Assembly (NCBI GenBank): GCA_035363255.1
Contig: DAOSES010000012.1
Location: 1 to 64,000 of the forward strand
DNA length: 64,000 nt
Reading direction: 5' to 3'
Source of the DNA: T3SED10-260 sp035363255
GTDB lineage: Bacteria; Caldisericota; Caldisericia; UBA6126
Part shown: one piece after another, positions 1 through 6,837 of the stretch
Numbering within the stretch: position 1 is the stretch's first letter
Layout of the letters: the number at the start of each line of letters is the position of its first letter
Translations under genes and position numbers: made by a program
Notes under the pieces: model-generated
What the model saw: only the letters and a program-made list of their open reading frames with translations
Databases searched by the model: none
Told to the model about the DNA's origin: nothing

Positions 1-2
1 GT

Positions 3-398
3 ATGGTAACTGACCTTACTCATGTCAGTCGTTTTGGCAAGGACTGCGGGGATAAGGGGATGAGATCTTATAGTACTGTAGAATGTTCAATTGCAAGTTG
101 TGTAAATCTGCTTGATTCTAACGGAAATTTAAAAGACTATGAAGCAACAGAATATAATTGCAAGTTTATTAGTTGCTGCTTTCATCTGTGGGAAAAAACA
201 GCTAAGGAATGGGAGCAAAAAAGCGATGAATATTTAGAAAGATCTCATGAATTAGCTGTATATGATCGTAATGAAGCTATGAGATTTCTTCTCTTAGCTT
301 TAGAAGCCATTCAAAAAGCACAAGCATATAATCATTTTGCAAGTCTCGCAGCATATTGGTTAATTGATAATAGTCTGGATTGCATTTTGTATCTTTGA
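3..398 (+). CDS. Unrecognised protein, probably the C-terminal tail of a larger product cut by the window edge
   Basis: I do not recognise this protein. The frame is open to the window edge, and its first 20 or so residues contain a motif (D-L-T-H...G-K-D-C-G-D-K-G) that recurs at 836-883 inside coding-like sequence with no start codon, so this is more likely the 3' end of a bigger gene than a complete 131-aa protein. After the motif the sequence is cysteine-rich (a C-C pair near residue 58) and then largely helical, with no signal peptide or clear membrane segment. A conserved junction followed by an unrelated tail is seen in polymorphic toxin tips of the RHS/CDI kind, but no toxin domain is visible, so this is only an inference. 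Confidence 0.5.
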   Translation: MVTDLTHVSRFGKDCGDKGMRSYSTVECSIASCVNLLDSNGNLKDYEATEYNCKFISCCFHLWEKTAKEWEQKSDEYLERSHELAVYDRNEAMRFLLLALEAIQKAQAYNHFASLAAYWLIDNSLDCILYL

Positions 399-456
399 TA
401 AACAGGTTAATACATTGTTGATTTAAAATGAATTGCGTTGCATGAAGGGGGATTGT

Positions 457-708
457 ATGAGTGGTAATAGTCAAATAAAATTGAACTTAATACTTATCTT
501 TTCGACTTGTTTATTTTTATCTTGCTTAGTAGCTTTATTCTTCTTATCAAACATTCATCTCAAAGTAACACAAATTCAACGAAAGTATAAGGTAGAGGCT
601 GAATTAAAGCAACATATTAAGGAATTCAGTAACCAAGAAGAAGTACTTAAAAAAAAGTTAGAGCTAGTGGAAAATGAAATTGAAAGAGCAAAACATAAAA
701 CTCCCTAA
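457..708 (+). CDS. Small single-pass membrane protein with coiled coil
   Basis: An 83-residue protein of unknown function. The start at 457 is chosen because a purine-rich Shine-Dalgarno run (aaggggg) lies about 6 nt upstream; in-frame starts at 433 (TTG) and 442 (ATG) are possible but less well placed. Residues about 10-32 form one hydrophobic segment. The remaining 50 residues are charged and heptad-like, suggesting a coiled coil on one side of the membrane. It follows the cysteine-rich tail at 3-398 by 58 nt. If that tail is a toxin tip, this would be the positional immunity candidate, but nothing in the sequence itself shows that. Confidence 0.5.
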   Translation: MSGNSQIKLNLILIFSTCLFLSCLVALFFLSNIHLKVTQIQRKYKVEAELKQHIKEFSNQEEVLKKKLELVENEIERAKHKTP

Positions 709-787
709 AAAATGTAAATTGTCATAGATGTTTAAAAGTAGATGATTGAGGATAGTTTTGGCATATAAGATTAGAAAGTTAGATTAG

Positions 788-1199
788 GGTACAGTAAAAT
801 TGTACATTGGAGGCAATGTCAGTGGAGTAGAAATAGATGTGGCTCATCCCGATTTAAACAAGGACTACGGGGATGATGGGAGATGATTGCAATATTTCTC
901 CTTGGGATAGTTGTGAAGAAGTTTACAACAAATTCATGGAGTGCCAAATTAAGGGGAAGAACATAACTATTAACAAAAAAACATGTGATAAAATATCTAG
1001 CTGTAAAAAACAAATTGACAATTTCATTCAGAATAAACCACATTGTTTAGAACCTGATTGGATTAATGACTATACTTGCTTTTGGTACAGTGTTTCTTCT
1101 GGAGCTCGATTTCTTCGTGGCAAAGGAAAAGAATATGCTAGTGTAGTGCAAGATGTATTCTCTGCATTGGATTCGAAGTGCACGGAAGAAGGTTATTAG
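788..1199 (+). pseudogene. Frame-broken remnant: second copy of the junction motif plus a cysteine-rich tail
   Basis: From 788 a frame without a start codon reads through a D-V-A-H-P-D-L-N-K-D-Y-G-D-D-G motif, matching the motif at 12-60, and stops at TGA 884-886. The following frame, open from 873 to 1199, encodes a cysteine-rich tail of about 108 residues. Shifting by one base near 872-884 would join motif and tail as in the first copy. The simplest reading is a displaced 3' gene fragment broken by a frameshift. Alternatively, 873-1199 is translated alone from ATG 873 or 876, but no convincing Shine-Dalgarno precedes it. The tail is unrelated to the one at 3-398 apart from its many cysteines. 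Confidence 0.5.
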
Positions 1200-1201
1200 A
1201 A

Positions 1202-2242
1202 ATGAAAAAAGGTAGTCTCTTATGTTATTTAAGAATTTTAATCTACAGTACGTTTATTCTTTTTTTACTCTTTTTTTTGTTGTATGAACATAGCAGTCAA
1301 AAAACCAGGCAGAATTCAGATATACTAGAAAACATTCAAATGTCTCGTTATGGTAATATTGGAAAACCAGTTGATTCAGCCTTTATTTCCAATAATGAAC
1401 TGTATTTTATTACTCGAGAGAAACTTTTGGTTCATTATGATGTGTTTAGCTTGAACGGTAAAGAAATCAAATCCAACAAGCCCAGGGGTTTTGTATATAT
1501 CAACTATCCCGAAAAACATACCAATTATAGCTCTTATGTAGCTCACGAAAAAGATCTATACCTACTTTGCGAGAAACTTGAACAAAAAGATAAACCACAG
1601 AGCAAAAAAGCCCTTGATGAATTTAATTACGAATATCGAGTTCAATGGCTTCATGACTATAATTTTATGGGTAATGAAGTGGAGATTGATGCCTTTAAGC
1701 CCTATAAAATGAGACTATTCCACGATGGACTACTGTTTTGCTCTGAAGGTGAACCGAATTTTTATTTATATCAACTCCAGAAGAAGGCTTGGCAGCCTAT
1801 CCTTGGTAGTTATTCCTCGAATATCAAGGATATCGTTGATTTTGATGTTGATAAAAACAGAATTGCCGTTTTGGATTTTGGCTCAAAGATAGATGTTTTA
1901 AGGTATGATGAAAAGAGCACCAGTCTTCAAATTGAACATTCCATTAGCCTGCCCGAGGGAGTAGAGAATTGCATGGGAGGGCTATCTTTGATTTATGATT
2001 CAATCCATCATCGTATTGTTCTTTTTGATGCTAACGATATTCGCTCAGGATCCCTGTTTACTATAAATGGAAATAATTCTCACTACTGGATTTCAGAAGA
2101 CTATAAAGCATTTACAAAGAAGCAAATTGAAAATGAAAAAGGGGGTTTCTTTATCAAAGGAAACTTGAATTCATCCTATGAGATATATTTTGTATCTTAC
2201 CCTGATTCACAATGGGGTGTAAGCTTACAGGAAATTTCTTGA
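1202..2242 (+). CDS. Membrane-anchored protein of unknown function, possibly beta-propeller-like
   Basis: A 346-residue protein I do not recognise. ATG 1202 is preferred over GTG 1178 because a gaagaagg run lies about 9 nt upstream and the hydrophobic segment then begins near residue 6. Residues about 6-29 form one transmembrane or uncleaved signal segment; the rest is soluble and rich in aromatic beta-strand-like stretches with repeated D-x-D/N turns (for example around 1845-1915), compatible with a propeller of irregular blades. It starts right behind the broken cysteine-rich tail and ends an AT-rich accessory stretch. A lipobox is not visible. A surface-exposed or immunity-like role is conceivable but not shown. 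Confidence 0.6.
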   Translation: MKKGSLLCYLRILIYSTFILFLLFFLLYEHSSQKTRQNSDILENIQMSRYGNIGKPVDSAFISNNELYFITREKLLVHYDVFSLNGKEIKSNKPRGFVYINYPEKHTNYSSYVAHEKDLYLLCEKLEQKDKPQSKKALDEFNYEYRVQWLHDYNFMGNEVEIDAFKPYKMRLFHDGLLFCSEGEPNFYLYQLQKKAWQPILGSYSSNIKDIVDFDVDKNRIAVLDFGSKIDVLRYDEKSTSLQIEHSISLPEGVENCMGGLSLIYDSIHHRIVLFDANDIRSGSLFTINGNNSHYWISEDYKAFTKKQIENEKGGFFIKGNLNSSYEIYFVSYPDSQWGVSLQEIS

Positions 2243-2295
2243 GGATCGATCGAATTTTATATTATACCCTTCTGAGTTAGATCCTCCCTCCCCCC

Positions 2296-2324
2296 TTGTT
2301 TCCATGCTCCAGATCTGATATAAT
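2296..2324 (+). promoter_or_regulatory. Predicted sigma-70-type promoter with extended -10
   Basis: TTGTTT at 2296-2301, a 17-nt spacer, and a perfect TATAAT at 2319-2324 preceded by TGN (2316-2318). Transcription would begin near 2331 and run into the 45-codon ORF at 2353 and the secreted protein gene at 2538. Confidence 0.6.
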
Positions 2325-2352
2325 GAAGTTTAATATTTTTCCAGGAGAACGC

Positions 2353-2487
2353 ATGAAAGTTGTTGCCTACCATGGTGCAGACAAAAGAACTGATAATGGG
2401 AGCAGGGATCTTAAAGGATCTATACGATTTTTTTGCTCTATCGATCAAAGCGAAGTATTCTCCCCAACTCTATTCCACTTAAACTAA
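2353..2487 (+). CDS. Small ORF, possibly a gene remnant
   Basis: A 44-residue ORF whose ATG follows an aggaga Shine-Dalgarno-like run by about 5 nt and lies some 20 nt downstream of the predicted start of the 2296-2324 promoter. It begins K-V-V-A-Y-H-G, loosely like the opening of some Y-H-G-containing ADP-ribosyltransferase-fold or DUF3990-type proteins, but is far too short for such a domain. It could be a remnant, a leader peptide, or noise. The 50 nt between its stop and the next gene (2488-2537) hold only that gene's Shine-Dalgarno site and a short C/G-rich stretch. Confidence 0.3.
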   Translation: MKVVAYHGADKRTDNGSRDLKGSIRFFCSIDQSEVFSPTLFHLN

Positions 2488-2537
2488 GCAAGAAAAGTAG
2501 GGTCCGAGATTTGGCTCCCCGAAAAAGGGAGGGTTAA

Positions 2538-3587
2538 ATGTGTAAAAAGCTACTCAGGGTGTCAACATTACTTTTTACCATAGGGTGTCTTTTTTCCTCA
2601 GCTGTACTTGCCCAAAGTCATACTTCTTCCTATGCCTATCTATGTCCTGCCATTGAGGGTAAATGCGATGCAAGGTATTGGAAAGACGCTCTAAGTATCG
2701 ACTTCCCCCATGGCAAAGTGATGATAAAAAACAATTATCACTATCTCTATATTCTGGTAGATGTGGTTGGGGATACCTTTGAAGACCAAATCATGAAAAA
2801 GCCCATGTGTGATGATTATTTTGAATTGTTTTTTGATTGGGATGGCAATGGAAAACTTACCAACAATGTGGATAGAGTTTATTCGATGTGCAATCTTTCC
2901 AGTCGCTTGGTTTATCGATATCTGATAAAAAAAGATGTATATTCACCTGTGTATTTCTCATCGGGGAGCGCTTTGGCAAGTTTTGGTCCCAGCCCAAATG
3001 AAAGCAAAGCTCATCGCTATTATGAGTTAAGGGTGCCATTGAGCGAAGTTAAGATGGATCGAATGCAGAACATACACCTTGCTTTTAGAATTTATTCAAA
3101 AAAACCATCCATCGATTATCAAAGCATTCCCGATTTGAGCAATGCCATGCAGAATTATGCTAAAATTGCTCTTGCCTTTCCTCCTCGCCAGATAGATTTG
3201 ACCTATACCATGGGATCACGAGATATGGTTATTAATCAACAAAGCTTTGAAATGGATGTTGCTCCCTACCTTTTCCAAAAACGTACGTTTTTACCTATCC
3301 GATATGTTGTGGAGCCTTTCGGGGGCTTTTTTGAATGGAACTCCACCCAGCAACAACTGGTGATTTTTATTCAGACTAAGATAATATCCATGACTATCAA
3401 TTCCCCTGTGGCTTATGTTAATGGAAAAGAGATCAAAGTTGATTCCACCAACAAGGCAATAGCACCCCAATGGAAGCCTCCAGGAAGGGTAATGGTGCCC
3501 TTACGATTTATCGCAGAAACAATTGGTTGTGAGGTAAATTGGGATGCTCGAGCGCAAAAAGCTTCAGTTCGATTTAACAGAGACTAA
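2538..3587 (+). CDS. Secreted CBM9-like plus copper-amine-oxidase-N-like (stalk domain) protein
   Basis: A 349-residue exported protein. Residues 1-25 are a signal peptide ending A-L-A/Q-S-like. Residues about 30-205 resemble a CBM9-type beta-sandwich, with an aspartate/glycine-rich D-W-D-G-N-G stretch that may bind calcium. The last 120 residues form the copper amine oxidase N-terminal-like (stalk) domain, with paired R-T-F-L-P-I-R-Y-V and V-M-V-P-L-R-F-I-A-E-T strands, a module common at the surface of Clostridia and Thermotogae and not itself enzymatic. Start by a strong agggaggg site 5-6 nt upstream. Likely binds cell-surface or environmental carbohydrate; substrate unknown. The same stalk module recurs at the end of the 41192-42874 protein. 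Confidence 0.8.
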   Translation: MCKKLLRVSTLLFTIGCLFSSAVLAQSHTSSYAYLCPAIEGKCDARYWKDALSIDFPHGKVMIKNNYHYLYILVDVVGDTFEDQIMKKPMCDDYFELFFDWDGNGKLTNNVDRVYSMCNLSSRLVYRYLIKKDVYSPVYFSSGSALASFGPSPNESKAHRYYELRVPLSEVKMDRMQNIHLAFRIYSKKPSIDYQSIPDLSNAMQNYAKIALAFPPRQIDLTYTMGSRDMVINQQSFEMDVAPYLFQKRTFLPIRYVVEPFGGFFEWNSTQQQLVIFIQTKIISMTINSPVAYVNGKEIKVDSTNKAIAPQWKPPGRVMVPLRFIAETIGCEVNWDARAQKASVRFNRD

Positions 3588-3601
3588 AAAAAGTATATAC
3601 T
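3574..3601 (+). promoter_or_regulatory. Predicted promoter of the RNase P RNA gene
   Basis: TTAACA at 3574-3579, a 16-nt spacer and TATACT at 3596-3601 place the transcription start at about 3608-3612, directly before the first paired base of the RNase P RNA. The -35 box lies inside the last codons of the preceding gene. Confidence 0.65.
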
Positions 3602-3612
3602 GGTATGCTTGT

Positions 3613-3964
3613 AAGAAAATTTTGAGTAAGGAGGACAATCGCAGAATCTTTTGATTTTGAGGAAAGTCCGGGCTCCGCAGAGCAGGGTGCTGGTTAGTAG
3701 CCAGTGAGGGTGACCTTAAGGAAAGTGCAACAGAAAATATACCGCCGACGTTGTCGGTAAGGGTGAAATGGCGAGGTAAGAGCTCACCGACCGCCAGGCG
3801 ACTGGTTGGTCTGGAAAACCCCACCTGGAGCAAGATCGATGGAAAACGTTTGTATGCTGCTCGCAAAGTTTTCGGGTGATCGCTTAGATAAATGATTGTC
3901 ACTTGGATCGAAGTTTTTTGATCCGAGCACAGAACCCGGCTTATTCCTTGCTCAAAATTTTCTT
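3613..3964 (+). ncRNA. rnpB: RNase P RNA (bacterial, type A-like)
   Basis: The catalytic RNA of RNase P, which matures tRNA 5' ends. The diagnostic conserved blocks are present: gaggaaagtccgggctcc at about 3658-3675, the acagaa/gggtgaaatggcgaggtaagagctcaccg core at about 3730-3790, and acagaacccggcttat at 3930-3944 closing P4. The ends are set by a 20-bp P1 helix: 3613-3632 pairs with 3945-3964, with one wobble. No protein-coding frame competes here. The RNA ends about 10 nt before the start of rsmH, so transcripts probably read from rnpB into the division and cell wall operon. Confidence 0.93.
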
Positions 3965-3974
3965 CGCTCATCAG

Positions 3975-4856
3975 ATGCAAAACCTTCAAATCTATCATGT
4001 ACCAGCTTTTGAGAAGACCATTCTTTGTCATTTACAAATATCTCCAGGGCAACGGATAGTGGATGGCACTTGTGGCGAGGGGGGGCATGCAGCAATTATT
4101 GCTCCTTGTCTCGGTGAATCGGGGTTGTATATTGCTCTGGACCGAGACGCTGAGATTCTGGAAAAAGCAAAACAACGTCTTGCCAATAGTTCAGTGATTC
4201 GTTTTTTTAATCACCCCTACACGATGCTGGGATCTGCTCTGGAAGCTCTCAAAGTCCAGGGCGTGCATTGTATTTTATTGGACTTGGGTTTATCCATGTA
4301 TCACCTCAAAACTCTCGATCGAGGCTTTAGTTTTATGTCAGACTCTCCTTTGGATATGCGTTTTAATGCTCAGGATAGTCCTGTTTCAGCGCTTGATGTG
4401 GTCAACCATTTTCAGGAAAATGAAATATCAGATATACTATATACGTTTGGTGAAGAAAGGATGTCGAAGCAAATAGCCAAAAGAATTGTAGAAAAACGAA
4501 AAATTAAGGCGATCACTACCTGCAGTGATTTAGCTCAAATCATTGCGAGTGCTAAAGGTTGGAGGCAAGGATCTCATCCTGCCACCAAATCGTTTCAAGC
4601 GCTCAGAATATATGTAAATGCTGAATTATATCATTTAGAAAACTTTCTTGCTCAAGTTCATTCCTGGCTTCTTCCCCAAGGTCTTTTGGCTGTCATCACC
4701 TATCACTCCATGGAAGATCGTTTGTTGAAAAACTTTTCCAAGGCAAGCCCATACTTCTCCCTGAGAGACAAAAAGCCCATTTTGCCTGACGAAGAGGAAT
4801 TGCGAAGCAACGCATCCGTTAGAAGCGCTAAATTGAGAGTACTAATCCGAGCATGA
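3975..4856 (+). CDS. rsmH: 16S rRNA (cytosine(1402)-N(4))-methyltransferase RsmH
   Basis: Methylates N4 of 16S rRNA C1402 using SAM; standard first gene of dcw clusters, usually just after mraZ, which is absent here. The 293-residue protein shows the SAM loop D-G-T-C-G-E-G-G-H, the L-L-D-L-G-L-S segment, G-F-S-F near residue 100, and the late S-F-Q-A-L-R-I and Y-H-S-M-E-D-R blocks. ATG 3975 gives the family-typical N-terminus; the frame stays open upstream but runs into the RNase P RNA. No clear Shine-Dalgarno is present, perhaps because the leader is the P1 helix of that RNA. Overlaps ftsL by ATGA. Confidence 0.93.
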   Translation: MQNLQIYHVPAFEKTILCHLQISPGQRIVDGTCGEGGHAAIIAPCLGESGLYIALDRDAEILEKAKQRLANSSVIRFFNHPYTMLGSALEALKVQGVHCILLDLGLSMYHLKTLDRGFSFMSDSPLDMRFNAQDSPVSALDVVNHFQENEISDILYTFGEERMSKQIAKRIVEKRKIKAITTCSDLAQIIASAKGWRQGSHPATKSFQALRIYVNAELYHLENFLAQVHSWLLPQGLLAVITYHSMEDRLLKNFSKASPYFSLRDKKPILPDEEELRSNASVRSAKLRVLIRA

Positions 4857-5119
4857 GATCAGAAATCCTTAAAAAAATTCTTTTCATGATTTTACTGCTT
4901 TTTTTATTCGCTCTGGCTGATTTACGATATCTTATGCGAGTTGATCAATACAGAGAAACTCAGGAAAACATCATAAATCTTGAAAATCAATTGGCTAATC
5001 TCAAGGTTCAACACAGCCGGGAATATAATCTGGACGAACTCAGAAAGAGGATTCTTGCTGATGAATCGTTGAAATTTCGTCCTGCCACGGAAGAAGAAAA
5101 ATATAGGTGGAATCCATGA
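4853..5119 (+). CDS. ftsL: FtsL-like septum protein
   Basis: An 88-residue bitopic protein: a short cytoplasmic stub, one membrane segment at about residues 8-24, then a leucine/glutamate heptad region (residues 30-70) typical of FtsL/DivIC coiled coils. FtsL scaffolds the divisome with FtsQ/DivIB and activates FtsWI. Sequence identity in this family is low, so the call rests on length, topology and position between rsmH and the penicillin-binding protein. It overlaps both neighbours (ATGA upstream, ATGA downstream). Confidence 0.8.
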   Translation: MRSEILKKILFMILLLFLFALADLRYLMRVDQYRETQENIINLENQLANLKVQHSREYNLDELRKRILADESLKFRPATEEEKYRWNP

Positions 5120-6837
5120 AAAAAAAGAAAGGTATTTCTTTTTGCCGAATAGTGAAAATAAGGCTTTTGTTTCTTTCTCTTTTCTCTCTTTTTTTTGTCC
5201 TGTTTTTATCCTGGGGTTTGCTCAAACTTTCTCTCTTCAGTCCGAATGTCAAACAATATGTACAAAGCAAAGACCCTGAAACCGTCAAAACTATTCTTGC
5301 CAAACGTGGGCAAATCCTTGACCGAAACGGAATCATTCTTGCTGAATCGGTGGATGCTTATTCCCTTTACGCCAATCCCCAGGCTTTAAAAGATCCTGAA
5401 ATGTTTGCCGCTCAGGTTTCTTCCATCGTTGGAGTGCCCGAAAAAACCATTGTGGAACAGCTTAAAAGCGGGAAAAAACAGGAAATGTTGTTTACCTATA
5501 TCAAGCGTAAATTGAGCACCGCGCAAATGCAGGACATACTTAAAATACGCAAACCCTACCAGCAGGATTTTGGCTTTGAAGACGATCAGCGCAGAGAGTA
5601 TCCCAAAATTCATTCTGCGGCAAGTGTGATTGGCTTTGTAGGTACCGACAATCTCGGTTTAAGTGGCTTGGAGTTTGCCTATCAAAACACATTAAATGGC
5701 ATTCCAGGAAAAAAAGTAGTATATGAAATTTTCAAAGACGACCGAGTGCCGCGTTCTTCAGATATCATCCAAAAGCCCATTGCAGGAAGCACAGTGGTGA
5801 CCACCCTCGATTATTCCTTGCAAAATCTGATTGAAGGTATTCTGGACAAGCATATTTATAAATGGGATGCCAATGGTGGAGTGGCGATTGTGATGAATCC
5901 CCGTACGGGCGAAATCCTTGCGATGGCAAACAAACCCTCCTTTGATTTGAATCAAGGGCAGAAGTTTATTGATGATCCCAAGTATCTTAACAAAGCGGTA
6001 TCCCTCAACTATGAGCCAGGGTCCATTTTCAAGCCTATTATAGCCTCTGCCGCCTTGGAACGAGGAGTTATCACTCCCATGACCCTTCACAAATGCAGTG
6101 GAAGTGTTAGGGTGGCTGACAAAACAGTGGAATGTATGATTGCCCATGGAGAGCAGAATCTTGCGGATATCATTCGAAACTCATGCAATGTCTCTTTTGT
6201 GGGCATTGGCATGAAATTACGCGATCAAATGTACCATTATGCCAAACGTTTTAATTTTGGAAATGCTTTGCCTGTTGAAATTTATGGCCAGGAAAAAGGC
6301 ATTATTCCTCAGCCGAAAGATTGGTACGAGACCACAGTGGCTACTTTTTCCTTTGGGCAGGGAATATCAGCAACCCCCCTGCAAATGATCACGAGCTATG
6401 CCACAATTGCCAATGATGGGATCATGATGAAGCCTCAGATAGTCAAAGAGCTCAGAGATCCGATGGGCAATGCAGTAGAGGTTTTTGAGCCCAAAGTCAT
6501 CCGAAAGGTAATTTCTGCACAAACCTCCAGAGAAGTTAAAGTAGCTTTGAAGAATTCGGTGCAAGACCCCAGAGGCACTCAACAAGCCAATATACCCGGG
6601 ATTAGTATTGGTGGCAAGACTGGGACTGCCAAAAAGGTGGTTAACGGGCAATACGCAGACGACAAGGTAATCACTTCCTTTGTTGGGTTTTTCCCTGTTG
6701 AAGATCCTCAATATGTCATATTGGTCACCATAGATGAGCCACATCCCAGCTATGATGCCTATGGATCCACCGTTGCTGCTCCCATATTTAAAGAAATTGT
6801 ACAGTGGATGCAGTCGCATATGCTTCTCATGCAATGA
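5116..6837 (+). CDS. ftsI: Septal penicillin-binding protein (FtsI/PBP2B class)
   Basis: Class B transpeptidase that cross-links septal peptidoglycan with FtsW. The 573-residue protein has a membrane anchor at about residues 15-36, a dimerisation domain beginning with the R-G-Q-I-L-D-R-N-G motif, and a transpeptidase domain with all three signatures: S303-I-F-K306, S356-C-N358 and K501-T-G. There is no PASTA domain, unlike SpoVD or some PBP2 proteins. ATG 5116 overlaps the ftsL stop; GTG 5107 is an unlikely alternative. The 3' end overlaps murE by ATGA. Confidence 0.93.
   Translation: MKKKKGISFCRIVKIRLLFLSLFSLFFVLFLSWGLLKLSLFSPNVKQYVQSKDPETVKTILAKRGQILDRNGIILAESVDAYSLYANPQALKDPEMFAAQVSSIVGVPEKTIVEQLKSGKKQEMLFTYIKRKLSTAQMQDILKIRKPYQQDFGFEDDQRREYPKIHSAASVIGFVGTDNLGLSGLEFAYQNTLNGIPGKKVVYEIFKDDRVPRSSDIIQKPIAGSTVVTTLDYSLQNLIEGILDKHIYKWDANGGVAIVMNPRTGEILAMANKPSFDLNQGQKFIDDPKYLNKAVSLNYEPGSIFKPIIASAALERGVITPMTLHKCSGSVRVADKTVECMIAHGEQNLADIIRNSCNVSFVGIGMKLRDQMYHYAKRFNFGNALPVEIYGQEKGIIPQPKDWYETTVATFSFGQGISATPLQMITSYATIANDGIMMKPQIVKELRDPMGNAVEVFEPKVIRKVISAQTSREVKVALKNSVQDPRGTQQANIPGISIGGKTGTAKKVVNGQYADDKVITSFVGFFPVEDPQYVILVTIDEPHPSYDAYGSTVAAPIFKEIVQWMQSHMLLMQ

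Noticed and set aside
2488..2537. A possible riboswitch before the secreted stalk protein
   Set aside because: The 50 nt are too short for a known class, and no conserved aptamer motif or terminator/anti-terminator pair is seen.
3564..4031. A 155-codon open frame on the minus strand
   Set aside because: It lies across the RNase P RNA and the rsmH start, has no ribosome site and no recognisable domain.
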